From Phenylobacterium koreense (GTDB taxonomy: Bacteria > Pseudomonadota > Alphaproteobacteria > Caulobacterales > Caulobacteraceae): DNA of 64,000 nt. Made by a program: the position numbers and the translations under genes. The DNA lies in NCBI RefSeq assembly GCF_040545335.1, contig NZ_JBEPLU010000001.1, forward strand, positions 2,281,880-2,345,879. Reading direction: 5' to 3'. Under the pieces are notes generated by a model. It ran no database searches, was not told where the DNA came from, and saw only the letters and a program-made list of their open reading frames with translations. This document shows, piece by piece, positions 46,870 to 58,706 of this stretch. Numbering within the stretch: position 1 is the stretch's first letter; each line of letters opens with the position of its first letter.

Positions 46870-48888
46870 TCAGGAGCCGAAGGTCTTGCGGATCCGGAAC
46901 CAGTACATCGGGCCGACCTGGATATCCCGGTCGTTGATGAAGGCGACGGGGCTGGTGTCGCGAGGGCCGTCATAGACGACGCGCGTGTGGCGGAATCCCC
47001 GCGACGTCACGTTCTGGATTTCGGCCCGCAGGACGATGTCGCGCCGCGGCTTCCACTCCGCGAACGGCACGACATAAGTCTTCAGCTTGTCGGTCGAGAT
47101 CTCATTGAAGCGGTAGTAGGTCTCGCGCCAACCGCCGAAGACGTCCACGCCCCAGTTGAAGCGATAGGCCGGAAGGTCGTGGGTCAGGTGAGCCTCCCAC
47201 TCCACGGGGCGCAGGCCGGAGATTTCGCGTTCCTCGCCGGTGGTCGGGTCGGTGGTTTCCGAATGGCGCCAGGTGGCCTGGCCGCGCAAGGTCACCCCTC
47301 GCAACCCGACTGGATCGAACGGCAGCGTCGCCGTCAGCAGCAGTTCGTCCTTGGTCCCGTCGCCGATATTGCTCGGCGCGTCGAACACGCCGGTCGGCAG
47401 GAAGACCGGGGCGCGGTCGATGACGTCGTCGATCAGGGAGCGCCGGGCGGTGACGACCACCACCGCGCCGCCCGGGAAGCGCTGCTCGATCGCCGCCTCA
47501 GCGACCCAGGCCTGTTCGGGCACGAGGTCGGGATTGCCCGCAGTCACCACCCCGGTGTTGAGCGAGGAGTCCGCAACGAAGTCGTCGAAGTCGAGCTGAT
47601 CGACCACCCTTTCGAACCGAAACCGAAGCTGGGTGGACCTGGTGGTCGCCCAGGTCACGGCGAGCCTCGGCTTCGCATAGTAGAGCGTCTTCTCCAGGCC
47701 TACGTCGCCGCTCGATTCGATAGCCGAAGCCTCATAGCGAAGCCCGCCTTCGAAGGTCCACTTCGGGTTTGCGCGCCAGGTCGCTTTCACGAAGGCCTCG
47801 CCGCGCCGCTCTTCAACCCGCACGTTCGCCGCCGGCAGGTCCACCGGCACGTCGTCCTCCGCATAGCTGGTCCGGCTTTTCAGGACGTTCAGCGCCGCTT
47901 CGCCGCCGAGTTCGAACGAAAGCCGGTCGCTTGGACGGTGCTTGATGACGCCGCGGCCGATGCTTTCGCTGGTGCGCCGGTCCAGGGCGAAGGCGGCCTT
48001 CCCGGCCGCGGCTGCGAAGTCCTCGGTGATGTCGATCTGCGCGTCCTGCCGGATCGCGACCAGCTCCAGCGAGGTCTTGGGGCCGAAGTCGCGCAGGAAG
48101 TTGCCGCCCAGTTCGGTCTGGAACTCGTCCTGGTGAAGGATCGTCGTTTCGAACGCCGGCGACGGGAAGGTGATCGTGTTCGACTCGTCGAACTTGAAAT
48201 TGTCGTTGAAGAGGCGGCCGTTGACCTTGGCGCGGCCGCCCAGGAGGGGCGCCGAGTACGAGGCGGTCAGTATCTCCTGTAGGGTGTCGCCCTCGCTATC
48301 CACGTCCGAGAGCCGCAGAGACGCGCCGTCAGGACCGAGACGGACCTCCGGACCCTCGCCGGCGCCGTCGTCGACGCCGCTGCCCACGACAGCCGAAGCG
48401 TCCCAGGTCCGGTCGTTGGCCCCGCCCGAAAGCTCGATCCGGCCGCTCAGATTGCCCCGGCCGTCATAGACGGAGCGGGCGGAGAGGGCGGCCAGCCCAC
48501 GGAAGCCGGCGCCCGGCTTGCGCACCACATTGGCCAGGATCGCCTTGCCCTGCATGTCGACACCCGGTGCGCCGCCCCGGATCAGGTCGATGCGCGCCAC
48601 TTGCGAGGCCGGGATACGCCGCAGGATCTCCTCGAGGCTGTCGGTCTTGGTCGCGGGCCGTTGGCCGTCGATCAGCACGTTGCCGGCGGCGCCCTCGAAA
48701 CCACGAACGTCCTCGCCAAGGTCGAGATTGAAGCCGGGCAGGCGCAGCAGCATCTCCTCCGCGTTCGCTGGCTGGGCGGCTGCGAAGAACCCAGGAGGAT
48801 AGCTGATGACGCCGGCGGCGGATGCGCCTGCAGTCGGTGCTGGCGGTGCGGCGAGGGCCAATGCGGAGGCCAGGGCCGGAACGATCAT
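46870..48888 (-). CDS. TonB-dependent outer-membrane receptor
   Basis: 672 residues with a signal peptide (MIVPALASALALAAPPAPTA). Plug domain about residues 40-140: NVLIDGQRPATKTDSLEEIL, RIPASQVARIDLIRGGAPGV, ANVVRKPG. The rest is a beta-barrel ending in phenylalanine three residues from the end (RIRKTFGS). It is short for the family and lacks a clear TonB box, as in the Caulobacterales outer-membrane receptors without known substrate. Substrate unknown. Confidence 0.88.
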   Translation of the reverse strand: MIVPALASALALAAPPAPTAGASAAGVISYPPGFFAAAQPANAEEMLLRLPGFNLDLGEDVRGFEGAAGNVLIDGQRPATKTDSLEEILRRIPASQVARIDLIRGGAPGVDMQGKAILANVVRKPGAGFRGLAALSARSVYDGRGNLSGRIELSGGANDRTWDASAVVGSGVDDGAGEGPEVRLGPDGASLRLSDVDSEGDTLQEILTASYSAPLLGGRAKVNGRLFNDNFKFDESNTITFPSPAFETTILHQDEFQTELGGNFLRDFGPKTSLELVAIRQDAQIDITEDFAAAAGKAAFALDRRTSESIGRGVIKHRPSDRLSFELGGEAALNVLKSRTSYAEDDVPVDLPAANVRVEERRGEAFVKATWRANPKWTFEGGLRYEASAIESSGDVGLEKTLYYAKPRLAVTWATTRSTQLRFRFERVVDQLDFDDFVADSSLNTGVVTAGNPDLVPEQAWVAEAAIEQRFPGGAVVVVTARRSLIDDVIDRAPVFLPTGVFDAPSNIGDGTKDELLLTATLPFDPVGLRGVTLRGQATWRHSETTDPTTGEEREISGLRPVEWEAHLTHDLPAYRFNWGVDVFGGWRETYYRFNEISTDKLKTYVVPFAEWKPRRDIVLRAEIQNVTSRGFRHTRVVYDGPRDTSPVAFINDRDIQVGPMYWFRIRKTFGS

Positions 48889-48996
48889 GTAACAATGCTC
48901 CCCGAAACGCTGGCAAGTGACCAGCGTCCGGGGGGACAGGCCAATTAAATCCCTGAAATGTGGATTAAATCGGCGACATGTTGTGGACGGCGGGCC

Positions 48997-50427
48997 TCAG
49001 ATGTTCGTTCCGCCCACGGTCAGACCGGTGATCTTCAGCGAGGGCTGGCCCACGCCCACTGGCACGCTCTGGCCCGACTTGCCACAGACCCCGACGCCGG
49101 GATCGAAGTCGAAGTCGTCGCCGATCATGGTGACCCGCGTCAGGGCCGAGGGACCATCGCCGATCAGGGTGGCGCCCTTGACCGGCGTGGTGATCTTGCC
49201 GTCCTCGATCAGATAGGCCTCGGTGCACTGGAAGACGAACTTGCCGTTGGTGATGTCCACCTGGCCGCCGCCGAAGTTCGCGCAATAGAGGCCGCGCTTG
49301 GTGGAGGCGATCATCTCCTCCTGCTTGTGGACGCCGGCCATCATGGCGGTGTTGGTCATCCGTGGCATGGGCATGTGGGCGTAGGACTGCCGACGCCCGT
49401 TGCCGGTGGCGGTCAGGCCCATCAGCCGCGCGCTCATCCGGTCGTGCATGTAGCCCACCAGGATGCCGTCCTCGATCAGTATGGTGCGTTCGGTCGGGGT
49501 GCCCTCGTCGTCGACGGTCAGCGAGCCCCGGCGGCCGGCCAGCGTGCCATCGTCGAAGACCGTGACGCCGGGGGCGGCCACTCGCTCGCCGATGCGGCCG
49601 GAGAAGGCGGAGGTGCCCTTGCGGTTGAAGTCGCCTTCCAGGCCATGGCCGACCGCCTCGTGCAGCAGCACGCCGTTCCAGCCCGGCCCGAGCACCACGT
49701 CCATCTCACCGGCGGGGCAGGGGACGGCGTCGAGGTTCACCAGGGCCTGGCGCAGCGCCTCCTCGGCCTGGGCTTGCCACTTGTCCGGAGAAATCCAAGC
49801 CTCGAAGCCGGCTCGACCGCCGGCGCCGGAAAAGCCATTCTCCCGCTTGCCGTCCTTTTCCACGGTGACCTGGACGTTGACCCGGCATAGCGGGCGGACG
49901 TCGCGGATCAGCCGCCCGTCCGCGCGGAGAATCTCGACGATCCGCCGCTCGCCCGCCAGGCTGGCCATGACCTGAACGACACGCGGATCCCGGGCCCGGG
50001 CCCAGGCGTCGATTTCCTGCAGCAGCGCCACCTTGTCCGAAAAGTCGGGTGAGGCCGTCGGATCCTCCTCGCCATAGAGCTTGGCGTTCGTCGCCCGAGG
50101 GCCATCGGCCGAAACGCCGGAATAGCCGCGCTTGGCCAGAGCCGAGGACTGGGCCGCGCGTTGGATCGCGGCCTCGGAGACCTCGCTGGAATGCGAATAC
50201 CCCGCAGTCTCGCCGGCGACGACACGCAGGCCGAAGCCCTCCGACGAATCATAGGAGGCGGACTTCAGTCGTCCGTCGTCGAACAGAAAGGCCTCGCTCT
50301 CCGAGCGTTCGACGAAAAGTTCGCCATCATCAGCTCCGGCCAGGGCCTGGCCGAGGATTTCACGCGCCCGGCTAGGGGCGACACCGGCGGACTCGAGGAT
50401 CGAAGCGGCGGGGGCGTGGGCGTTCAT
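48997..50427 (-). CDS. tldD: TldD metalloprotease
   Basis: 476 residues. The zinc motif is HEAVGHGLEGDF (about residues 258-269, H-E-x3-H). Family core: DDEGTPTERTILIEDGIL (about 305-322), GRRQSYAHMPMPRMTNT (about 347-363), and a glycine-rich end. TldD forms a complex with PmbA/TldE that degrades unfolded peptides; the partner gene is not in this window. ATG at 50427 faces the cytochrome operon divergently. Confidence 0.95.
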   Translation of the reverse strand: MNAHAPAASILESAGVAPSRAREILGQALAGADDGELFVERSESEAFLFDDGRLKSASYDSSEGFGLRVVAGETAGYSHSSEVSEAAIQRAAQSSALAKRGYSGVSADGPRATNAKLYGEEDPTASPDFSDKVALLQEIDAWARARDPRVVQVMASLAGERRIVEILRADGRLIRDVRPLCRVNVQVTVEKDGKRENGFSGAGGRAGFEAWISPDKWQAQAEEALRQALVNLDAVPCPAGEMDVVLGPGWNGVLLHEAVGHGLEGDFNRKGTSAFSGRIGERVAAPGVTVFDDGTLAGRRGSLTVDDEGTPTERTILIEDGILVGYMHDRMSARLMGLTATGNGRRQSYAHMPMPRMTNTAMMAGVHKQEEMIASTKRGLYCANFGGGQVDITNGKFVFQCTEAYLIEDGKITTPVKGATLIGDGPSALTRVTMIGDDFDFDPGVGVCGKSGQSVPVGVGQPSLKITGLTVGGTNI

Positions 50428-50822
50428 CGGCGATCTGCTTTCAAAGACTTCGATTTTGAAAAATAGGAGTTCGCCCGCGCCACGTCACCCCAGGGGCGGC
50501 GGCAAGGAGCTTTCGAGTCACAGGTATGGGCCCTCGCGCGGCCGGAATGATCGTCTGCGACGCTCACGTCGGGCCTTCGTTTTCGTGGGGCTAGCCCCTA
50601 TCCGTCGCCGGTTTTCCGACGACCGCGAACGGAAAGATCGCCGGTCGGACGGCAGAGTTCGCGCCATAGGAAGTCTTAGCGCCTTGGCAAGCCCCGGGAG
50701 AGCGCGTATGGACCCCCACTTAAGGGCGGGCCCCCGCGTTTGCGTGGCGGTTCGTCTTGATTCCAGTCGGCGGGGGCGATCGTCTTTCGCGAGGCGCGGC
50801 CGGCCAAGCAGACCGAGGGGAC
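50428..50822. promoter_or_regulatory. 395-bp intergenic region, tldD and cytochrome oxidase operon promoters
   Basis: No coding sequence is convincing. A perfect 12-bp palindrome GGGGCTAGCCCC lies at 50587-50598. The rest is GC-rich, with a potential hairpin near 50725-50760. The long leader before ctaC (from about 50600) is likely the regulated promoter region of the oxidase operon. Confidence 0.5.
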
Positions 50823-53461
<2,639 letters not shown>

Positions 53462-53542
53462 GTCCAGCTCGCCGGAAACCATCGGGGGGCGCGGGCTGGG
53501 ACATTCCAGCGCGCGCCCTCTGATCGTTTTGAGAGTATCCTG

Positions 53543-54514
53543 ATGACCATGTCGCCAGCCATGTCTCGCAGCAGCGCGCCCCCGCGGTGGCAGGACTACG
53601 TCCAGCTACTGAAGCCGCGCGTCATGTCGCTGGTCATCTTCACGGCGATCACCGGCCTGATCTGCGCCGACGCGGGGATGAACCCGATCCTGGCGGCCGT
53701 GGCCATATTCTGTATCGCCGTCGGGGCCGGCGCCTCGGCCGCGTTCAACATGTGGTACGACGCCGACATCGACGCGAAGATGCGCCGCACCCGCGGACGT
53801 CCGGTGCCCGCCGGCAAGGTCCAGGGCGCCGACGCCCTCGCCATGGGCGGTGTGCTGTCCCTCTTTTCGGTGATGCTGCTCGGCATGACGGCCAACTGGC
53901 TGGCGGCCGGACTGCTCGCCTTCACCATCTTCTTCTACGCGGTCGTCTATACGATGTGGCTGAAGCGCTCGACGCCCCAGAACATCGTCATCGGCGGCCT
54001 GGCGGGCGCCTTGCCGCCGGTGATCGGCTGGGCCGCGGCGACAGGCACGACGCCGCTGAACGCCTGGTTGCTTTGCGCCATCATCTTCATGTGGACGCCG
54101 CCGCACTTCTGGGCGCTCTCCCTCTACACGAGCGAGGACTACCAGAAGGCCGGGGTGCCGATGATGCCGGTGACGGCGGGCGCGGCCTCCACCCGCAAGC
54201 AGATCCTGATCTACAGCCTGCTGTTCGTTCCGATCTGCATCACGCCCGCGTTCACGGGCCTTGGCGGCTTGACCTACCTCGCGGTCGCCGGGTTCGGCGG
54301 GCTGGTCTTCCTCATCCTGGCCTGGCGTGTCTTCCGCAGCCGTGCTGGCGAGAAAGCCGGCGAGCGCAACGACGACGGCCTCTATGACGTCAAGGCGGGC
54401 TCAAAGGACGCCCGCAATCTGTTCGCGTTCTCGATCCTGTATCTGACGTTGCTGTTCGCCACCCTGCTGGCCGAGCACGTCTTTGATCTTCCTGCTTTCG
54501 GAGCCTTGAGTTGA
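53543..54514 (+). CDS. ctaB: Protoheme IX farnesyltransferase (heme O synthase)
   Basis: 323 residues, about nine transmembrane helices. The UbiA-type acid motifs are visible: NMWYDADIDAKMRRTRGRPV (about residues 70-89) and YTSEDYQKAG (about 193-202). It farnesylates heme b for the oxidase. The coxF-like gene starts within its last codons (TTG 54511 overlaps the stop). Confidence 0.96.
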   Translation: MTMSPAMSRSSAPPRWQDYVQLLKPRVMSLVIFTAITGLICADAGMNPILAAVAIFCIAVGAGASAAFNMWYDADIDAKMRRTRGRPVPAGKVQGADALAMGGVLSLFSVMLLGMTANWLAAGLLAFTIFFYAVVYTMWLKRSTPQNIVIGGLAGALPPVIGWAAATGTTPLNAWLLCAIIFMWTPPHFWALSLYTSEDYQKAGVPMMPVTAGAASTRKQILIYSLLFVPICITPAFTGLGGLTYLAVAGFGGLVFLILAWRVFRSRAGEKAGERNDDGLYDVKAGSKDARNLFAFSILYLTLLFATLLAEHVFDLPAFGALS

Positions 54515-54663
54515 GCGAACCGCAGCACGATCCCAAAGCCGAAGCGCGCGCTCGTCGCGGGCGCAACATCGCCCTGGCGCTGGGGCTCGTGCTTTTCGTC
54601 ATCATTGTGTTCGTGGTGACGATCGTGCGCCTAGGAGGGAACGTTGCACAGCGCCCCTTCTAA
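54511..54663 (+). CDS. Small CoxF-like membrane protein
   Basis: 50 residues from TTG 54511, overlapping the ctaB stop by 4 bases. It has a charged N-terminus, then one transmembrane helix (IALALGLVLFVIIVFVVTIV) and [10 protein letters not shown] at the end. This is the small single-helix protein found between ctaB and ctaG in alphaproteobacteria, probably an oxidase assembly factor. Its last 20 bases overlap the ctaG start, whose ribosome site AGGAGGG lies inside this gene. Confidence 0.8.
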   Translation: MSEPQHDPKAEARARRGRNIALALGLVLFVIIVFVVTIVRLGGNVAQRPF

Positions 54664-55279
54664 GCCCGCAGACTCCGAGACGAGACGCAACAAGAAGGTC
54701 GCGCTGATCTGCGCCGGCGCTTTCGTGGTCATGATCGGCGCGTCGTTTGCATCGATCCCGCTCTACCGCGCCTTCTGCCAGGTGACGGGATTCGACGGCA
54801 CCGTGCGCCGGGCAGCCGCGGCTCCCGACAAAGTGCTCGGTCGCAAGCTGACGATCCGATTCGACGCCAACGTCCGCGAACTGCCCTGGACCTTCACCGC
54901 TGAGCAGGTTTCACAGCAGTTGAAGATCGGCGAAACCGGCCTTGCCTTCTTCAAGGTCACCAATAACGGCGACAAGGCGATGACCGGCCGCGCGATCTAC
55001 AACGTCGTTCCGGAATCGGCAGGCGCCTACTTCCAGAAGCTGGAATGCTTCTGTTTCGATGACCAGACCATCGGCCCCGGCCAGACGGTTGAATTTCCAG
55101 TGGTTTATTTTGTCGATCCGAAGTTCGCCGAGGACTTCGAGACCAAGGGGAAGGGTGAAGTCACCCTCTCCTACACGTTCTTTCCGTCGGTGACGGCTCA
55201 GCCAGTTGAAAAGCGGGCTGATCTTGATCCGGCAAAGCTATCTTCCACGCTTGGCGTGAAGCCCAAGGCAGGGCTATAG
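54644..55279 (+). CDS. ctaG: Cytochrome c oxidase assembly protein CtaG (Cox11)
   Basis: 211 residues from TTG 54644 with a strong AGGAGGG upstream, which decides this start. One N-terminal transmembrane helix ([20 protein letters not shown]) and a periplasmic domain with the copper-binding CFCFDDQTI (about residues 124-132, C-x-C). It delivers copper to the CuB site of subunit I. Confidence 0.96.
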   Translation: MHSAPSKPADSETRRNKKVALICAGAFVVMIGASFASIPLYRAFCQVTGFDGTVRRAAAAPDKVLGRKLTIRFDANVRELPWTFTAEQVSQQLKIGETGLAFFKVTNNGDKAMTGRAIYNVVPESAGAYFQKLECFCFDDQTIGPGQTVEFPVVYFVDPKFAEDFETKGKGEVTLSYTFFPSVTAQPVEKRADLDPAKLSSTLGVKPKAGL

Positions 55280-55355
55280 CGTCAAGCAAGTTGTCATTCG
55301 TCCGTTCGAGAGAGGAGCGGGCGTCTGTGAGATCTTAAGAGGGGTTAGGACCGAA

Positions 55356-56228
55356 ATGGCCCACGGCGAAGTCAAGCACGATTACCACCTGCTGCCTCCC
55401 AGCCCTTGGCCGCTCGTTGGCTCCATGTCCGCGACGGTCATGGCGATCGGCCTCGTGACTTGGATGAAGGGTCTGTTCGGCATGCCGGCGAACCCGTGGC
55501 TGTTCGCGGCCGGTCTGGCTGGCGTGCTCTACACCATGTTCGGCTGGTGGTCGGACGTGATCAAGGAATCCAAGGCGGGCGACCACACCCCGGTCGTCTC
55601 GATCGGCCTGCGTTACGGCATGATCATGTTCATCGCCTCCGAGGTGATGTTCTTTGTCGCCTGGTTCTGGATCTTCTTCGAAATGGCCCTGTTCCACGGC
55701 CATCGCACCCTGTCCTCGATCGAGGAAGTGCGCACCGCCTGGGCCACCTGGCCGCCGGCGGGGATCGAGACGGTCCCGGCCTGGAACCTGCCGCTGGTCA
55801 ACACCCTGATTCTGCTTCTCTCCGGCACCGCCGTGACCTGGGCGCACCACGCGCTGCAGCAAGGCGACCGCAAGGGCGCGAAGATTGGCCTGGCCCTGAC
55901 CATCGCCCTCGGCGCGCTGTTCACCAGCGTCCAGGCCTACGAGTATCACCACATCCTCTCGCACAATTACTTCTTCGGCGCCGAGGGGCAGGCGAACTCG
56001 GGCCTCTACGGTTCGGCTTTCTTCATGGCGACGGGCTTCCACGGCTTCCACGTGCTGATCGGGACCATCTTCCTGGCCGTCTGCCTGCTGCGCCTGCTGC
56101 GTGGCGGCTTCACGCCCCAGAAGCACTTCGGTTTCGAAGCCGCCGCCTGGTACTGGCACTTCGTCGACGTCGTCTGGCTTTTCCTCTTCGCGTTCATCTA
56201 CGTGGTGTTCGGCGGAGCGGGTCACTAA
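55356..56228 (+). CDS. ctaE: Cytochrome c oxidase subunit III
   Basis: 290 residues with seven transmembrane helices: [20 protein letters not shown] (about 87-106), [13 protein letters not shown] (about 168-180), [14 protein letters not shown] (about 228-241), [16 protein letters not shown] (about 267-282). Stabilises subunit I turnover. The last helix motif HFVDVVW is the family signature. Confidence 0.97.
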   Translation: MAHGEVKHDYHLLPPSPWPLVGSMSATVMAIGLVTWMKGLFGMPANPWLFAAGLAGVLYTMFGWWSDVIKESKAGDHTPVVSIGLRYGMIMFIASEVMFFVAWFWIFFEMALFHGHRTLSSIEEVRTAWATWPPAGIETVPAWNLPLVNTLILLLSGTAVTWAHHALQQGDRKGAKIGLALTIALGALFTSVQAYEYHHILSHNYFFGAEGQANSGLYGSAFFMATGFHGFHVLIGTIFLAVCLLRLLRGGFTPQKHFGFEAAAWYWHFVDVVWLFLFAFIYVVFGGAGH

Positions 56229-56237
56229 GGCCGCGTT

Positions 56238-56594
56238 ATGGAGAGCCCCAATCCGTTCCTGGCGGGCCTGCGCGGCCGTTGCCCGAATTGCGGAGAGGGG
56301 CCTCTTTTCGAAGGGTTCCTCAAGGTCGCCCCGGTCTGCAGTCATTGCGGCTATGACCTTGCCAAGGCCGACTCCGGAGATGGCCCCGCGGTCTTCGTGA
56401 TCCTGATTGCGGGCTTCCTCTGCGCTTTCGCCCTGCTCTTTACTGAGCTGGCTTTCTCGCCCCCGATCTGGGTGCACATCGTCGTCTTCCTTCCGCTGAC
56501 CCTGTTTGTCTGCCTCGGGCTGATCCGGCCCCTGAAGGGCGTGCTGCTGGCGGCTCAGTTTGCGAACAAGGCTTCCGAAGCGCGCCATGACTAA
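56238..56594 (+). CDS. DUF983 zinc-ribbon membrane protein
   Basis: 118 residues. A zinc ribbon at the N-terminus (C-x2-C near residues 15-18 in GRCPNCGEG and near 34-37 in VCSHCGYD), then two transmembrane helices (VFVILIAGFLCAFALLFTEL and WVHIVVFLPLTLFVCLGLIR). Found next to oxidase genes in this order of bacteria, with an assembly role suspected. Overlaps surf1 by 8 bases. Confidence 0.93.
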   Translation: MESPNPFLAGLRGRCPNCGEGPLFEGFLKVAPVCSHCGYDLAKADSGDGPAVFVILIAGFLCAFALLFTELAFSPPIWVHIVVFLPLTLFVCLGLIRPLKGVLLAAQFANKASEARHD

Positions 56595-57312
56595 GCGGGC
56601 GGGCCGCTTCCCCATCGGCCTGACGATCGCCGTGGGGATTTCGCTGGTCATCCTGCTCAGTCTTGGCGCCTGGCAACTGCAGCGCCTGCACTGGAAGCAG
56701 GACGTGCTCGCCCGGGTGGCCGCCTTGCAGGCCGCGCCAGCCCAGCCCGGCCTCGCCGCCCTTGAGCGCATGGGCGCGGGCGCTGATCTCGACTTCACCC
56801 GCGTTCAGCTCGAGTGCCCAGGCCTGGCCGCAGCGCCGTTTGTCGAGCTCTTCTCCGTGCGCGAGGGAAACGCGGGAGTCCGTCTGGTTTCGGCCTGTCG
56901 CGTCGCGGGCGGTCGCTATCGCAGCGTGCTCGTCGACCGCGGCTTCATCCTCGACACCGTGTCGGCGCGCCCGGCGGTGAACGTTTCGGACCTGCGAGCG
57001 GTAGACGTCGTCGGCGTCTTGCGCAGGCCCGAGGCCGGCAACCTCTTCAGCCCCGCCAATGATCCGGCCGCCAACCGCTGGTACGTCCGCGACGTGCCGG
57101 CCATGGCCAAGGCGCTGCAGGCCGACGCGCCGGCGCCGTTCGTCCTGATGGCGGAGACCTCGTCGAATCCCGGCTGGGCCGCCCTGGTTCCGGCCCCCCT
57201 GCCGGCGGACATTCCCAACCGCCATCTCGAATACGCCGTCACCTGGTTCGGCCTTGCCGCCGCCCTGGTCGGCGTCTATGCCGCCATGCTCTGGCGTAGA
57301 TGGAAGTCCTGA
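56587..57312 (+). CDS. surf1: SURF1 family oxidase assembly protein
   Basis: 241 residues from ATG 56587. Two transmembrane helices at the ends (IAVGISLVILLSLGAWQLQR and YAVTWFGLAAALVGVYAAML) and between them the SURF1 periplasmic domain (VLVDRGFILD, NPGWAALVPAPLPADIPNRH). LGAWQLQRLHWK is the family start motif. Thought to help insert heme a. Its stop overlaps the thrC start (TGATG). Confidence 0.94.
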   Translation: MTKRAGRFPIGLTIAVGISLVILLSLGAWQLQRLHWKQDVLARVAALQAAPAQPGLAALERMGAGADLDFTRVQLECPGLAAAPFVELFSVREGNAGVRLVSACRVAGGRYRSVLVDRGFILDTVSARPAVNVSDLRAVDVVGVLRRPEAGNLFSPANDPAANRWYVRDVPAMAKALQADAPAPFVLMAETSSNPGWAALVPAPLPADIPNRHLEYAVTWFGLAAALVGVYAAMLWRRWKS

Positions 57313-58706
57313 TGCGGTATGTCTCCACGCGGGGGGAAGCGCCCTCCGTTGGCTTTATCGATGCGATTCTCTCGGGCCTTGCGCCGGACGGCGGGCTCTA
57401 CGTGCCCGAGGCCTGGCCGAGCTTCACGCGCGCGGAGATCGCCGCATTCGCCGGCCGGCCCTATGCCGAGGTGGCCGCCGAGATCCTCGCCAAGTTCGTC
57501 GGTGACGAGATCGCCCGCGACGACCTGGAGCAAATGTGCGCCGAAGCCTATGCCAGCTTCACCCACGCTGCCGTGGTCCCCGTGCGCCAGATCAGTCCGG
57601 GCGGCTTCGTGGCCGAACTGTTCCACGGCCCCAGCCTCGCCTTCAAGGACGTGGCGATGCAACTCTTGGCGCGGCTCTCGGATCACGTGCTCGGCGCCCA
57701 GCGCAGGAACCAGACGATCCTCTGCGCGACCTCGGGCGATACCGGCGGCGCGGCGGTCGAGGCTTTCCGCGGACGACCCAACACCAAGATCGTGGTGATG
57801 TTCCCGAACGGCAGGATTTCTGCCGTTCAACGCAGGTTCATGACGACGGCGACGGAAGACAATGTCCGCTGCGTGGCCGTCGACGGCGACTTCGACGATT
57901 GCCAGGCGATTCTCAAGACCGCGCTCTCGGATGCGTCGCTGAAGCAGGCGGTCGGTCTCTCGGCGGTGAACTCGATCAATTTCGCGCGGATCGTCGCGCA
58001 GTGCGTCTACTACTTCACCGCCGCGGTCGCCCTTGGCGCGCCCCATCGGGAAGTCGCCTTCGCCGTGCCCTCGGGCAATTTCGGCGACGGGTTCGCGGGC
58101 TATGTCGCCAAGCGGATGGGCCTGCCGATCGCGCGGATCATCATCGCCACCAATTCCAACGACATCCTGGCCCGCGCCTTCGACGAAGGCCGCTATGTCC
58201 GCGGCGTCACCGCCCCGACCCAGTCGCCGGCCATGGACATCCAGTCGGCCTCGAACTTCGAGCGGCTCTATTTCGAGTGCGTGCGCCGCGATGGCCTGGA
58301 GACCGCCCGCGCCTTCGCCGCCTTCGCCGAAACCGGCGTGCTGGATATCCCGCCGCAGGCGCTGAGCACGATGCGCGAAACCTTCACCGGCGTCGCGATC
58401 AGCGAGGTCGAGACCACCCGCACCATCGTCGCCACGCTTCGGGAGACCGGGGAACTGATCGATCCGCACACCGCGGTCGGCGTGGCCGGCATGCACCACG
58501 CGCGCTCAGTGACCTCCGCCCCGATCGTAGTCCTCTCCACCGCACATGCCGCCAAGTTCCCGGAAACGGTGGAAGCGGCGACGGGCGAGACGCCGGTCAT
58601 GCCGCGTTCGGCCGCGCACCTGGCCGACAAATCGGAGCGATTCGACGAACTCCCCGCTGACGCCGGGGCCATCAAGACCTATGTGCGGGCCTTTGCGGAA
58701 GGCTGA
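57312..58706 (+). CDS. thrC: Threonine synthase
   Basis: 464 residues from ATG 57312 (MRYVSTRGEAPSVGFIDAIL), fixed by the overlap with the surf1 stop and by the conserved MRYxSTRG start. PLP lysine in GPSLAFKDVAMQL (about residue 112), phosphate loop SGDTGGAAVEAF (about 142-153), AVPSGNFGDGFAGY (about 250-263). Last step of threonine synthesis. The M16 gene start lies inside its end. Confidence 0.96.
   Translation: MRYVSTRGEAPSVGFIDAILSGLAPDGGLYVPEAWPSFTRAEIAAFAGRPYAEVAAEILAKFVGDEIARDDLEQMCAEAYASFTHAAVVPVRQISPGGFVAELFHGPSLAFKDVAMQLLARLSDHVLGAQRRNQTILCATSGDTGGAAVEAFRGRPNTKIVVMFPNGRISAVQRRFMTTATEDNVRCVAVDGDFDDCQAILKTALSDASLKQAVGLSAVNSINFARIVAQCVYYFTAAVALGAPHREVAFAVPSGNFGDGFAGYVAKRMGLPIARIIIATNSNDILARAFDEGRYVRGVTAPTQSPAMDIQSASNFERLYFECVRRDGLETARAFAAFAETGVLDIPPQALSTMRETFTGVAISEVETTRTIVATLRETGELIDPHTAVGVAGMHHARSVTSAPIVVLSTAHAAKFPETVEAATGETPVMPRSAAHLADKSERFDELPADAGAIKTYVRAFAEG

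Noticed and set aside
55335..56798. 487-codon minus-strand open frame opposite ctaE and DUF983
   Set aside because: Crosses three real plus-strand genes; no recognisable domain.
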